From the NCBI RefSeq assembly GCF_043641555.1, contig NZ_JBHZRJ010000005.1:124001-188000 (forward strand): a DNA stretch of 64,000 nucleotides, given 5' to 3'. The DNA comes from Saccharospirillum alexandrii_A. GTDB taxonomy: Bacteria; Pseudomonadota; Gammaproteobacteria; Pseudomonadales; Natronospirillaceae. Each line of letters starts with the position of its first letter. Position 1 is the first letter of the stretch. Under the pieces are notes generated by a model. It searched no databases and had not been told where the DNA came from. It worked only from the letters and a program-made list of their open reading frames with translations. Made by a program: the position numbers and the translations under genes. This document shows positions 7,829 to 16,649 of this stretch, one piece after another.

Positions 7829-9577
7829 ATGTCTTTAATTTCCTTATTCGATGTCTCCTATCAGGCAGGCACCAAATCTCTATTCAGTCAGCTATCCGTT
7901 TCCATAGAAGCAGGAGACCGTATTGGTCTTGTTGGCCATAATGGCTCCGGCAAATCCACACTGTTGGCCTTGATGGCGGGTGATCTGGAACCCGATGACG
8001 GACGGGTCCAGGTTCAGCGCGGGTTGGTCATCGGTCGGGTTGAACAGTTTTTGCCGTCTGAATTGAACCCCATTCCACTGCACGATGCGGTCATAGACGT
8101 ATTGCCGGCAGCCAGGCAGCTTACCGAAGGCTATCGCGTTGAAAACCTTCTGACCGAACTGGGTTTTAACGAGTCGCAGTGGGCATTGCCCATGGCGAGC
8201 CTCAGTGGTGGGCAGAAGAACCTGGCACTGTTTGCCCGTGCCGTCTTGCTGGAACCGGAGCTGCTGTTGCTCGACGAACCCGGTAACCACATGGATAGCA
8301 CGGCAATGTGGCATCTGAAGCGCTACCTACAGAAACCAGACGTGCCAGGCTTTATCATGATTTCGCATGATCGGGACCTGCTCGACAGCGTCACACAGCG
8401 GACACTCTGGCTGCGAGATGAGCGTACCTACAGCTTCAACGACAGCTACACCGTTGCCAAAACGCGGCTGGCGGAACAGGATGAAGCCGCAGAGAAAGCC
8501 CGCAAGGCAGAGGAGCAGCAGATCGACAAACTCCAGCGCAGTGCGAAACGCCTGGCGCACTGGGGAAACGTCTATGACAACGAAGATCTGGCCCGAAAAG
8601 CCAAAACCATGGAAAAGCGGATTGATCGGCTTGAGTCCGAAAAGACCTTTGTTACCACTGGGACTGGCCTATCACTCAACATCGATGCCGAGCTGCTGAA
8701 AGCACGTCAACTGTTCATACTGGAAAACGAAAGGGTGACAGCTCCGGATGGAACAGAACTGTTTCATGTCGAAGAGCTGCTGTTTCGGCCAGGCGACCGA
8801 ATTGCGCTGCTGGGCGTCAATGGTGCCGGTAAATCCAGCGCCATTCGCTGCATGATTGAAACGCATCAACGGCCGTCGGATCAACAAACGACAACCCGAT
8901 TCAACCCCAATGTGCGAATTGGTTATTTCGACCAGGAACTCGAACGGTTCGAATCGGACCAGTCCATTCAGGATTGGGTTCGTGAGCAAACGAGCGCCGG
9001 TGACGATGACATTCGTCAGTCGCTCATCCATTGGGGGTTCCCTTATCTGGATCACAGTCGGTCGGTACGGATTCTCAGTGGGGGCGAGAAAGCCCGCCTG
9101 TTGCTAATGACCTTTCAACTGGATCAGCCCAACCTGCTGATCATGGATGAACCCACCAACCACATTGATCTGCAGGGAAAAGAAGAGCTCGAAGCCAACC
9201 TCATGCAACCCGGGTTGTCGCTGTTGTTTACCTCACACGATCGCCGATTCATTGAGCGGGTGGCGACCCGATTCTGGTGGATTCATCGTGGGCAGTTGAT
9301 TGAAGTTCATGATCTCGGCCAATACGATGACGTCTTTGGCTCACACGATCATGTTGGTTCATCGCAAAAAGGAACTGGTTCTGATGCACCTCGCCATACA
9401 ACACCGGATTCGCAAATGGATGATCCGGACCGGTTGCTGGAACGGATTATCGAACTGGAGCAGAAACTGGCCGATGATCAAGCCCGAAAACCGAAATTTC
9501 AGAAACCCGAACGTCAGAAGCAATGGCAGGAAGAGCTGGCCCGATTAATGGCGAGGCTTGAAGTGTCGGGAGGGTGA
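7829..9577 (+). CDS. ABC-F family ATPase
   Basis: This 582-aa soluble protein has two ATP-binding cassettes and no membrane helices. The first has Walker A GHNGSGKST at residues 36-44, signature LSGGQKN and Walker B LLLLDEPGNHMD. The second has GVNGAGKSS near residue 331, LSGGEKA and LLIMDEPTNHID. A charged linker of about 60 residues joins them (EAAEKARKAEEQQIDKLQ), as in ABC-F proteins that act at the ribosomal E site. The C-terminus carries a Lys/Glu/Gln-rich coiled-coil tail. The Gly in DEPGNH replaces the usual Thr. The likely role is rescue of translation or protection from ribosome-targeting drugs. Subfamily and drug spectrum cannot be assigned. A possible leader ORF precedes it. Confidence 0.9.
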   Translation: MSLISLFDVSYQAGTKSLFSQLSVSIEAGDRIGLVGHNGSGKSTLLALMAGDLEPDDGRVQVQRGLVIGRVEQFLPSELNPIPLHDAVIDVLPAARQLTEGYRVENLLTELGFNESQWALPMASLSGGQKNLALFARAVLLEPELLLLDEPGNHMDSTAMWHLKRYLQKPDVPGFIMISHDRDLLDSVTQRTLWLRDERTYSFNDSYTVAKTRLAEQDEAAEKARKAEEQQIDKLQRSAKRLAHWGNVYDNEDLARKAKTMEKRIDRLESEKTFVTTGTGLSLNIDAELLKARQLFILENERVTAPDGTELFHVEELLFRPGDRIALLGVNGAGKSSAIRCMIETHQRPSDQQTTTRFNPNVRIGYFDQELERFESDQSIQDWVREQTSAGDDDIRQSLIHWGFPYLDHSRSVRILSGGEKARLLLMTFQLDQPNLLIMDEPTNHIDLQGKEELEANLMQPGLSLLFTSHDRRFIERVATRFWWIHRGQLIEVHDLGQYDDVFGSHDHVGSSQKGTGSDAPRHTTPDSQMDDPDRLLERIIELEQKLADDQARKPKFQKPERQKQWQEELARLMARLEVSGG

Positions 9578-9616
9578 CTACCACAGCCTGAAATTCGATC
9601 TGAATCCGACTTAGTC

Positions 9617-9643
9617 GGGAGGTAGCCAGGCCTCCCGGCCTGG
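9617..9643. terminator. Candidate bidirectional terminator between convergent genes
   Basis: CCAGGCC-TCCC-GGCCTGG forms a perfect 7-bp stem with a 4-nt loop. GGGAGG/CCTCCC is an alternative pairing. It lies between the ends of the ABC-F gene and the convergent secreted-protein gene. No T-run is present on either side. Confidence 0.45.
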
Positions 9644-9684
9644 TCCAGGCAACTCAGGCAATGGCAGTCTATACCGCCGACGAC

Positions 9685-10497
9685 CTAAGGTGAAACCGTA
9701 AACCAGCTTTCGAATGTTCCACCTTCAATACGATCACCAGTGGGTACTTCCCCCCGTAGAAAATTGCCGTCCAGGCTTCGCCCGACTTCATCTACAATAA
9801 AATCTCCCTTAATGACTATCTTGTACAATCCGGGAAACCCCAGAACATCAAAATAGTTGGTTCTGACAAGCTGGATTCCCATGACAGTGTCTTCCAATGG
9901 GTCTGCATCCACGGTAAAAGACGTAATAACGGAGTCTGAATCTACAGAAACCGCTGAAACGCCATTGATGTCTATATCCTCTTCCAGCTCCCAGACTCCA
10001 CCGCCGCTGGTATCGTTTGAATCGTTGTACTTAAACAGCTGAACGACAAGGTTGACCCCGGAAGGGACAAGTGAATCACTCACTACTTCCCCTGAGAACC
10101 AAAGAACCAGTCCATCCACTTCAAAATCAGAGACCGATACTTGCCCGTTGTGTTGCCAGTTAAGATACTGGATATGTGTCAGATCATCTGGAATAACGCT
10201 TTCAATATTCGCTACAGAGGTTTGCAATTGCGTTATGCTGCTTTCGACGGTATCAACCTCGGAATTAACAGTATCAATATCGGCATTGATATCACCTATC
10301 TGCGTTTCGACCACACCAACACGAGCAGCGTTATCATCGACTCCTGTCTCTAACGCAGAAAAGTTTTCATTAACATCGGCGGCTACTGCAGGCTCGCCTG
10401 CAACGAAAACATTTGGAATATCAACCTCACCCGCCCATGCTACCTCGCCCGCTAAGCACAATGTTGCACAGATCAATCCTATAGGTACATGGTTCAT
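9685..10497 (-). CDS. Secreted coiled-coil protein of unknown function
   Basis: This 270-aa protein has a Sec signal peptide (about residues 1-22, ending WAG/EV). A segment VAGEPAVAADVNENFSALE resembles the 'AGxPAxAxDVNxNF' motif common in exported bacterial surface proteins. A predicted coiled coil with repeated hydrophobic heptads follows (VDTVNSEVDTVESSITQLQ, about residues 55-95). The C-terminal 160 residues are Asp/Val-rich beta-strand-like sequence without a recognised domain. The start is the second of two close ATGs, because GAGGGAG is then 7 bp away. That ATG overlaps the stop codon of the upstream lipoprotein gene as ATGA, so the two are probably translationally coupled and act together at the cell surface. 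Confidence 0.7.
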   Translation of the reverse strand: MNHVPIGLICATLCLAGEVAWAGEVDIPNVFVAGEPAVAADVNENFSALETGVDDNAARVGVVETQIGDINADIDTVNSEVDTVESSITQLQTSVANIESVIPDDLTHIQYLNWQHNGQVSVSDFEVDGLVLWFSGEVVSDSLVPSGVNLVVQLFKYNDSNDTSGGGVWELEEDIDINGVSAVSVDSDSVITSFTVDADPLEDTVMGIQLVRTNYFDVLGFPGLYKIVIKGDFIVDEVGRSLDGNFLRGEVPTGDRIEGGTFESWFTVSP

Positions 10498-10667
10498 TGC
10501 CATTCTCCCTCATTCCAGACCAATGTTCCCCAGGTTCTGCCTGCGGTATTAGTATTATCGGTGTCGTTGTTATCGTTGCTTGAGCTAACATCATTGCACC
10601 CATAAATAGCGACAGACACCAAAAAACCAGCCAGCAATAAGCCAAGACTCTTTGTAATTCGGTTCAT
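10494..10667 (-). CDS. Small lipoprotein, coupled to the downstream secreted protein
   Basis: This 57-aa protein starts with a lipoprotein signal peptide; Cys24 in VAIYGCND is the probable lipidated residue. An Asn/Asp/Ser-rich linker follows (SSSNDNNDTDNTNT), then a short tail GRTWGTLVWNEGEWQ. The ATG at 10667 has AAGGG about 6 bp upstream. The stop overlaps the start of the next gene by 4 bp. I do not recognise a family. The arrangement suggests a small membrane anchor or partner for the coiled-coil protein. It is too short for confident homology by eye. Confidence 0.6.
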   Translation of the reverse strand: MNRITKSLGLLLAGFLVSVAIYGCNDVSSSNDNNDTDNTNTAGRTWGTLVWNEGEWQ

Positions 10668-10767
10668 TCCATACCCTTCTGAACAGGTTAAGGAGAAGTC
10701 GAAGAATAGTTTATAGCTATGAGGAATCAAGAAACAGCGCTAGCGGGACACGCACACCAAGTTAAAT

Positions 10768-10822
10768 GGTGAAATGCGATCTAACCCATTGCTTGATAGT
10801 TGTTTAACGTGGGTATTTCACC
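10768..10822. repeat. R1-like cruciform with perfect outer arms
   Basis: GGTGAAAT (10768-10775) and ATTTCACC (10815-10822) are a perfect inverted repeat enclosing AACCCATTGCTTGATAGTTG and TTTAACGTGGG, the R1 core elements. It lies downstream of the dioxygenase-like gene. Confidence 0.6.
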
Positions 10823-10838
10823 AGGCCCCCACCTAGCT

Positions 10839-11471
10839 TCATACCACAATGTCCCATTCTGCCTCCAACTCCGCAGAGCTGGAGCTGGAAGCGACAAATT
10901 CGGCTTCCACCAACTGCCGCAACTCTGGGCTCCCGACGTTCCGATAGAGCCTGTCTGTAGAATTCTGAGGGTGCCCAGCAATGTAAAGCTGAGTGGTCAG
11001 GTCCTCGAACGCCTCGCCCTTCACCATGAAGTGAATGTGCGGTGTTCGGCCCGGGTACGGAACCGGCTTGATGGTGCGGAAACGGTAGCGACCGTTAGCA
11101 TCGGTCGTTGTTGTGCCGAAGCCCTGGAAATTCGGGTCCTGGATCGCGTTACTAGGGTCGCCCTGGTGATGGTAGCGGCCGTTGGCGTCGCATTGCCAAA
11201 TCTCGACCCGCGCCTGGGGCACGGGTGAACCGCTGTGGTCGAGTATGCGGCCATAGACGTTGCAAATAACGCCCTTCGCCTGCTCACCATCATTAACCAC
11301 AGTCAGGTCATTGTCGCGGTCGAGCGGCAGCTCATCCGGGTAGAATGGGCCAGCAGATTGGGGCGGAGTAAGAACGAAATGCCCTGCCGCACGCAGCAAG
11401 GGTGCCGGAAGCAACAGCGGCCCGGATGCAGCCAGGCCGAACAGGAAGCGGCGGCGATTGGTGTCGGTCAT
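10839..11471 (-). CDS. Exported intradiol ring-cleavage dioxygenase-like protein
   Basis: This 210-aa protein has a Tat signal (NRRRFLFGLAAS) and then a protocatechuate 3,4-dioxygenase-like beta-sandwich. The four expected Fe(III) ligands can be placed: Tyr in ANGRYHHQG, Tyr in PVPYPGRTPH, and the two His of TPHIHF. TPPQSAGPFYP at the start of the mature part is typical of the exported single-domain members of this family. The known reaction is intradiol cleavage of catechols. Many Tat-exported members have no confirmed substrate. There are no aromatic-degradation genes beside it. R1-like repeats lie on both sides. Confidence 0.85.
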   Translation of the reverse strand: MTDTNRRRFLFGLAASGPLLLPAPLLRAAGHFVLTPPQSAGPFYPDELPLDRDNDLTVVNDGEQAKGVICNVYGRILDHSGSPVPQARVEIWQCDANGRYHHQGDPSNAIQDPNFQGFGTTTTDANGRYRFRTIKPVPYPGRTPHIHFMVKGEAFEDLTTQLYIAGHPQNSTDRLYRNVGSPELRQLVEAEFVASSSSSAELEAEWDIVV

Positions 11472-11539
11472 GTCGATTCTCCGGATAGTTGGGCGATTAG
11501 AGAATCAATGTAGCAGGTGCGGCCCTGTATTGTAGCCTG

Positions 11540-11620
11540 GGGCTCACTAAACGTTAACTGAGGTGGGTGTCACGTAAACGTTCGCCCTCTAAAGTGGATG
11601 TTTCAAAAACGTTAAGCGTG
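11540..11620. repeat. Divergent gene spacer with three AACGTT sites and R1-like tails
   Basis: AACGTT palindromes occur at 11550, 11577 and 11608, each followed by R1-like tail sequence (GGTGGGTGTCACG, AAGTGGATGTTTCA). They lie between the divergent dioxygenase-like and CAP genes. They may be decayed repeats or regulator half-sites. Confidence 0.45.
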
Positions 11621-11671
11621 CCTAGCTTATGGCATACTACACACTCCTTGTTACCGAACCCGGACGCTACC

Positions 11672-12211
11672 ATGGCTAAAAGCGTACTCCGCGCCCCCAC
11701 CGCCCTTATCCTAGTAACAGCCATAGTGGGCTGTCAGCCTGATGGCTCCGACACAAACGGATCCCGTCAAACACTGAACGGCTGCGAAGTCGATGCCTAC
11801 CAGGCCGACATGCTGGACCAGGTAAACGCCGCTCGTGCCACCCCGCGAACCTGTGGCGATACCGACTTTCCTGCCGCCCCTGCCCTGAACTACCAGTGTG
11901 ATCTGAACACAGCCGCAGAGCGACACAGCCAGGACATGGCCACCAATAACTTCCACAGCCATATCGGCTCTGATGGCCTAGAACTTAAAGACCGGGTTAA
12001 CGCGACCGATTATGACTGGAGCACGATCGGCGAGAACATCGCAGCCGGGCAGCGAATGGTGACAGACGTTATGGAAGACTGGCTAGGAAGTGAAGGCCAC
12101 TGCAAAAACATCATGAATGACCAATTCGAACATTTTGGTGTGAGCAGAGCGGACAATGAGGCAGCCGATTTCCAACGGTATTGGACTCAGGTGTTTGGCG
12201 CTGAGCGTTGA
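11672..12211 (+). CDS. CAP-domain (SCP/PR-1-like) lipoprotein
   Basis: This 179-aa protein has a lipoprotein signal peptide with lipobox IVGC (Cys20) and then a CAP domain from about residue 40. The conserved CAP features are visible: LNYQCDLNTAAERHSQDMA, the histidine in FHSHIGSDG, STIGENIAAGQ and HCKNIMNDQFEHFGV. Four or more cysteines probably form disulfides. CAP proteins are secreted or envelope proteins with varied roles. The bacterial members are mostly uncharacterised. The ATG at 11672 is chosen because it gives the lipoprotein signal directly. The longer frame would add 35 residues of repeat-derived sequence. Confidence 0.82.
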   Translation: MAKSVLRAPTALILVTAIVGCQPDGSDTNGSRQTLNGCEVDAYQADMLDQVNAARATPRTCGDTDFPAAPALNYQCDLNTAAERHSQDMATNNFHSHIGSDGLELKDRVNATDYDWSTIGENIAAGQRMVTDVMEDWLGSEGHCKNIMNDQFEHFGVSRADNEAADFQRYWTQVFGAER

Positions 12212-12216
12212 GGACC

Positions 12217-12297
12217 TGACTGAGACGCCCATGTCAATTAATTAACAAAAGCTATCGCAAACCTCATATTGATAGCTCCCGATGTGTGAAGCTCGAC
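12217..12297. repeat. R1 repeat between convergent genes
   Basis: GCTATC-(14 nt)-GATAGC (12253-12278) is flanked by CCATGTCAATTAATTAAC and CGATGTGTGAAGCTCGAC, a diverged R1. It separates the 3' ends of the CAP gene and the helicase gene. Confidence 0.65.
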
Positions 12298-12318
12298 AAA
12301 GATGAGTAGAAGCGCCAA

Positions 12319-15258
12319 TCACCATGTGCTTTCCGGCACAGACAACTGCTGGTCAAATACAATGTCGTTTTCCGTATGCTTACAACACTCTCCTTCATGA
12401 CGGTAGTTCTTACAACCCCAGAATAGACCATGACGACCTTTCCGTTGAACCATCTCGGCACCGCACTTAGGACAAACGGGCACCCAGTTCAGGCAGTTGG
12501 GGTTGATACAGATTTTAAAGCGCCCGGCCCGACGCATCTGAGACTCACAGCGCTGGCACCCCCTTTCCTTGTGTGTGCAGAGAGGAAACTTGGTGCAGCC
12601 AAAGAAGCTCCCAAACTGGCTTTGCTTCTGAACCATGGTGCCGGTTTTGCACTTCATGCATTTTAGAATATGCAGCAATTGTTGACTGAGTGAGGTTTCA
12701 AACTCATTTAACTCAATGTCATATTTGTCTTTCAGCAGCTCAACCACAAAGCTTGAAGCAACAGCCATATCAGCAATCAAGTACACACGATGCCTGGCAC
12801 GAGTCAGAGCAACGTAAAACAGTCGCCTCTCTTCCGCATCTTTGTAGGTCTCCAACGGGGGTAGCAATGCTTCTAGAAGAGGATGCGTAGTTTTTCCGGT
12901 GGGAAAGCCAAACTTCCCGGTTTCCAGACCAAGAACGACAACATAGTCCGCCTCTTTACCTTTTGAAGCATGCACCGTATGAGACTCAATTCTAATCGAC
13001 GGGTAGCGCATCGAAAGTCGTTCCAATTCAGTCTTCTTTGGTAAGCTGAATCCATTGCGCCCCAACAAGTAAACGCTACTGCCTGGCTCGGCAGAAGCCG
13101 CTATTCGAGAGACTACCTTTTCGACACGGCTGGCATCGACAGTATTATTTGGCGGTCGGTTATCCTCCCGTAAAAGTGATACTGTCGGTTTGTTAACCTC
13201 TCTCAGTGTATTAAGCTGCTTAGCCAGCTGAACCGGGTTTTGCAACACGAACCGTGATGCCACCTTGCTGATGCCATTGTTGAAACGAAAGGTGAGGTCC
13301 AGGTTTGTCACATTTGTGGCACCGAACTTTTCCCGGAATGAGGTTGTGAAGTTAAGGTCGCTGCCAGTAAACCGATAGATCGCCTGCCAATCGTCTCCGA
13401 CACAGAATAGCGAACATCCCGTTGCAGAATCACGCAAGCTGCGAATCAACCGCGCACGGGCTTCGGAAATGTCCTGAAATTCATCTACCAGTATATAGCG
13501 CCAGGAGCTTCGGAAACGCCCCTCTCTAACATACTGAATGGCCTTACCAATCATATCGTCGAAATCGATGTGTCCTTCCCGCTTTAACAACGCCTCGTAG
13601 TCGTTCAGGATGGGAGTTAGAAGTTTCATCGCCGCATCCAACTGCATAGAGTTATTGGCCTGTGCGATGACAGCTTCTACCTGCCCCTGTTCGTAGCAAT
13701 TAGCACGGTAGCGTTTTAGCAAATCGGTTAGCAATATGGCGAAATTACTGATAGCTCCAAATTCTCGGAGAGTAGCCAGTACTGATTCCTGCGGAAGAGG
13801 CGCGCAAGTTATGTTCAACGCTGCCAGTTGCGCATCAATAGCATCAAACAACCGACCTTCCTGCCACTCATAGTGGTACAGCTCCAACAACCGTGTGCCG
13901 TTTTCAGAATGCAGCTCACGCTTCCAGACCATGCTCTGATGGTACTTCTCACTGTCTACATAAGGTGCTGTGTTTCCTTTTCGGTCAATCCCGTAATACT
14001 CGATATATACCCCTGACTCTGGCAAATAGAAGTCAGGTTGATACTGCCGATAAAGTGGGCTAGCCGTACGGTACTCATAGGCTGCCTCGTACTGGTATTC
14101 AACGCCCTGCTTGAACAGGTAATTGGCAACCAGACACTCACCCAGGCTTTTAACGGATTCGCCCTTCAGCGTGCGAATTTCGTTGGCAATGATGTGGTCG
14201 AAATACTCACCTTCCGTCTCGAAATCAAACGGGTTAGCTGTCGGGTACAGGTACTTCTCAAAGTATTTAAGGGTCAGTTTCTGGTACGCTGGTGTATTCA
14301 AGTGCTCCTCAAGCCACTGGTTTACTTGCAGCGCCAACGCCTTGTCATCTTCCGCCAGTGGTGTCAGAGAAGGCTGCGGTCCTTCCACTGCCGCTATGAT
14401 CTCCTTACCCAGCTTGTGAAAGGTACTTGCGGTGATTCCGCACTTACCTAATCGGTGATTGATGCGATCCTGCATCTCGTTTGCTGCCTTGTTGCCAAAT
14501 GCCAGCATCAGAATGTCATTCGCCTTAGCTTGACCACTCTTCATCAAGTAGCCTGCCCGACCAACCATAACACTGGTCTTGCCCGTACCTGCTCCTGCCA
14601 GCACCAGGTTATTATCTTCGTCTACAACGCAGGCTTCCCGCTGACGCTCAGTAAGCGGCTGACTCTCCACTACATCGAAAAAATCTGAATAACGTTGCAG
14701 TTGGCGAGTTACATAGCGCTGCTGTAATCCCTGTAGATCTTCATCCTGCCAGCAGGCGACATCTGCCACCCACTTGAACGGGACGCCTTGCACCTCAGTA
14801 CACCATTCAGGCTCAGGTACTCGCACAAAACTTGCATGCGCCTGCTGCGCCATTGCCCTGGCCGCTTTAAAACGCGACTCGCGGGGATAACCTTGGGTTA
14901 ACACCGCCCGGATACCTTCTGCACTTCTTTCCACAACCGGCGCCAACTGTCTGAGCCAGTGTTCACGCAACCACCAGAACAGTGTCCGCCCCTCTTTCTT
15001 ACGCAGCCCATAGAGGGATTTGGACCCAGTAGAGGTTCGCAGTTCAAGCCTGGCGAAGAGTGCTCCCTCCTGAAAAGCCGTTTCATGGGCCAAAGACTCC
15101 GCCAGAGTCAGATACTTTTCACCATTAATCACCACCTGAACGCCTTCATTGGTTATCTGGAAGGTCGCAGATTTTGCGCCAAAGATACGCAACAGCCAGT
15201 GTGGCGTTATGTGTTTAGAAGCGTTCTGTGAATTCATATGCCGTAACAGCTCACTCAA
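12319..15258 (-). CDS. HelD-like SF1 helicase with inserted nuclease-like domain and C-terminal zinc ribbons
   Basis: This 979-aa protein aligns by eye with E. coli helicase IV (HelD, 684 aa) in the N-terminal domain and ATPase core. Walker A AGAGTGKTS is at residues 221-229, followed by LMLAFGNKAANEM and later LVDEFQDIS (Walker B) and TVHASKGKEAD. Between motifs, residues about 395-465 hold YQPDFYLPESGVYIEYYG followed by KR.LH, a PD-(D/E)xK-like insert. The C-terminus adds three topoisomerase-type Cys4 zinc ribbons (CMKCKTG, CQRCESQ, CPKCGAE). It probably unwinds and processes DNA ends in repair or defence. A TTG start at 15258 is used because AAGGA lies 5 nt upstream. An in-frame ATG at 15237 is the alternative. 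The 5' flank is repeated at 5996. Confidence 0.85.
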   Translation of the reverse strand: MSELLRHMNSQNASKHITPHWLLRIFGAKSATFQITNEGVQVVINGEKYLTLAESLAHETAFQEGALFARLELRTSTGSKSLYGLRKKEGRTLFWWLREHWLRQLAPVVERSAEGIRAVLTQGYPRESRFKAARAMAQQAHASFVRVPEPEWCTEVQGVPFKWVADVACWQDEDLQGLQQRYVTRQLQRYSDFFDVVESQPLTERQREACVVDEDNNLVLAGAGTGKTSVMVGRAGYLMKSGQAKANDILMLAFGNKAANEMQDRINHRLGKCGITASTFHKLGKEIIAAVEGPQPSLTPLAEDDKALALQVNQWLEEHLNTPAYQKLTLKYFEKYLYPTANPFDFETEGEYFDHIIANEIRTLKGESVKSLGECLVANYLFKQGVEYQYEAAYEYRTASPLYRQYQPDFYLPESGVYIEYYGIDRKGNTAPYVDSEKYHQSMVWKRELHSENGTRLLELYHYEWQEGRLFDAIDAQLAALNITCAPLPQESVLATLREFGAISNFAILLTDLLKRYRANCYEQGQVEAVIAQANNSMQLDAAMKLLTPILNDYEALLKREGHIDFDDMIGKAIQYVREGRFRSSWRYILVDEFQDISEARARLIRSLRDSATGCSLFCVGDDWQAIYRFTGSDLNFTTSFREKFGATNVTNLDLTFRFNNGISKVASRFVLQNPVQLAKQLNTLREVNKPTVSLLREDNRPPNNTVDASRVEKVVSRIAASAEPGSSVYLLGRNGFSLPKKTELERLSMRYPSIRIESHTVHASKGKEADYVVVLGLETGKFGFPTGKTTHPLLEALLPPLETYKDAEERRLFYVALTRARHRVYLIADMAVASSFVVELLKDKYDIELNEFETSLSQQLLHILKCMKCKTGTMVQKQSQFGSFFGCTKFPLCTHKERGCQRCESQMRRAGRFKICINPNCLNWVPVCPKCGAEMVQRKGRHGLFWGCKNYRHEGECCKHTENDIVFDQQLSVPESTW

Positions 15259-15297
15259 GAGTCCTTCTCATTCTAGGACACCCACACTAAGGGTTGA
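15226..15297. repeat. R3 repeat spanning the helicase start
   Basis: CTGTGAATTCATATGCCGTA...CAGCTCACTC..GAGTCCTTC..CATTC.AGGACAC matches 5996-6065 with about 80% identity. It overlaps the helicase start codon and ribosome-binding site and lies just upstream of the RAYT gene on the other strand. Confidence 0.65.
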
Positions 15298-15361
15298 CCC
15301 AGCAATACTCATACAGTAGTTTAACCAGCATCGATAAAACGGGTCGTCAGGGTTAGACACT

Positions 15362-16351
15362 ATGCCACGTTCAAGGAAAAGCCAGATCGCCCTGGAGGCG
15401 ACGCCCTACTACCATTGCACCTCCCGATGCGTGCGCAGGGCCTTCCTGTGCGGGCGAGATGAACATTCCGGTAACGACTACGAGCACCGTCGTGGCTGGA
15501 TAGAGCAGCGTATAATGGCATTAGCCTCGGTGTATGCTCTGGATATCTGCGCCTATGCTGTGATGTCCAACCATTACCACATTGTAGTGCACATCAATGC
15601 TGAGAAAGCCAAAGCCTGGTCGGATACTGAAGTTATCCAACGTTGGCACACTTTGTATGCTGGTAACCTTCTCAGTCATGAATACTTAGCCGGCAAAGAC
15701 CTGTGTGATGCACAGCTTAAGGTCGTTTCTGAGTTGGTAGCAGAATGGCGCGAACGCTTGGGTTCGATCAGTTGGTTCATGCGAGCCCTGAATGAAGACA
15801 TTGCCCGCCAGGCCAATGCTGAAGACGGCTGCACCGGCCGATTCTGGGAGGCAAGATTCAAATCCCAAGCCTTGCTGGATGAAACAGCTCTTGCAACTTG
15901 CTTAGCCTATGTAGACTTAAACCCCATCCGAACACAGATGGCCGCCACTCCCGAAACATCCGATTTTACCTCCACCAAAGAACGGATGGCTGTTGCGCAA
16001 GAAACTTTGGAATCATCAGAGCCGCATCAACCAAAGAACCTGTTCCCATTTGTAGGTTACCCAAGGCAGGATATGCCTGCTGGACTTCCTTTCCGACTGC
16101 AGGACTACCTGGAACTGGTAGACTGGACCGGGCGACAACTACGGGATGATAAACGTGGCAGTATCTACAGTGAGATCCCGCCTATTCTTGAGCGCCTGAA
16201 CATTGATGTTGAACATTGGGTATACAACACTCGCCATTTCGAAAGTCAGTTTAAAAGCCTGGTAGGCACTGCCATATCCATAAAGTCCAAATTTCAACAG
16301 TTTGGCTATCAGCGAGTCCCTGGGCTTGGATTGGCTGAACTGCTGACTTAG
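15362..16351 (+). mobile_element. REP-associated tyrosine transposase (RAYT), Y1_Tnp family
   Basis: This 329-aa protein belongs to the IS200/IS605-related HUH superfamily. The HUH motif is His71-Tyr72-His73 in VMSNHYHIVV. The single catalytic tyrosine is Tyr183 in LAYVDLNPIR. PYYHCTSRCVRR near the N-terminus is typical of this long RAYT subgroup. RAYTs are single-copy domesticated transposases linked to dispersed REP hairpins. Here R1/R2/R3 repeats flank the gene directly (R3 upstream, R2 then R1 downstream) and are scattered through the surrounding 20 kb. No IS605-type TnpB partner is present. The frame appears intact, so the enzyme may be active. Confidence 0.88.
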
Positions 16352-16372
16352 GTACTCATCCGCTAAAAATAC

Positions 16373-16535
16373 GCTTCACGGGGCAACCTGCGGCTTTGCT
16401 GTGACTGAAAATCTCGATTCTTGCGCTATTCAGTTATTTTCCCTGCCTAATTCCAACTTCATACAGCTCGATTCAAGACTTCTAAAAACTCCAGCATGAT
16501 TTTTCTTACTGCCCGCTATGATGGCTGTCCTGTTA
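16373..16535 (+). repeat. R2 repeat, full copy A
   Basis: This 163-bp element begins GCTTCACGGGGCAACCTGCGG 21 bp after the RAYT stop (split as GCTTCACGGGGCAA + CCTGCGG) and ends CTATGATGGCTGTCCTGTT. It is collinear with copy B at 17670, with scattered substitutions. R1 follows at once. The 16352-16649 gap is almost entirely repeats. Confidence 0.8.
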
Positions 16536-16540
16536 GTAGT

Positions 16541-16614
16541 TCCCACCCTAGTCCATTAATGCAAGCTATAAGAATCTAATTCTTGATAGCCGCCTAATGT
16601 GGTTGCCTCGACAG
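16541..16614 (+). repeat. R1 repeat, well-preserved copy
   Basis: CCCACCCTAGTCCATTAA, then the hairpin GCTATAAGAAT-CTA-ATTCTTGATAGC, then CGCCTAATGTGG and TTGCCTCGACAG. It is almost identical to the copy at 3812, 12.7 kb away. It lies downstream of the DUF2971 gene. Confidence 0.8.
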
Positions 16615-16649
16615 TGGTCCGCTATGTATATGCCCTGATAAGTCCTCTA

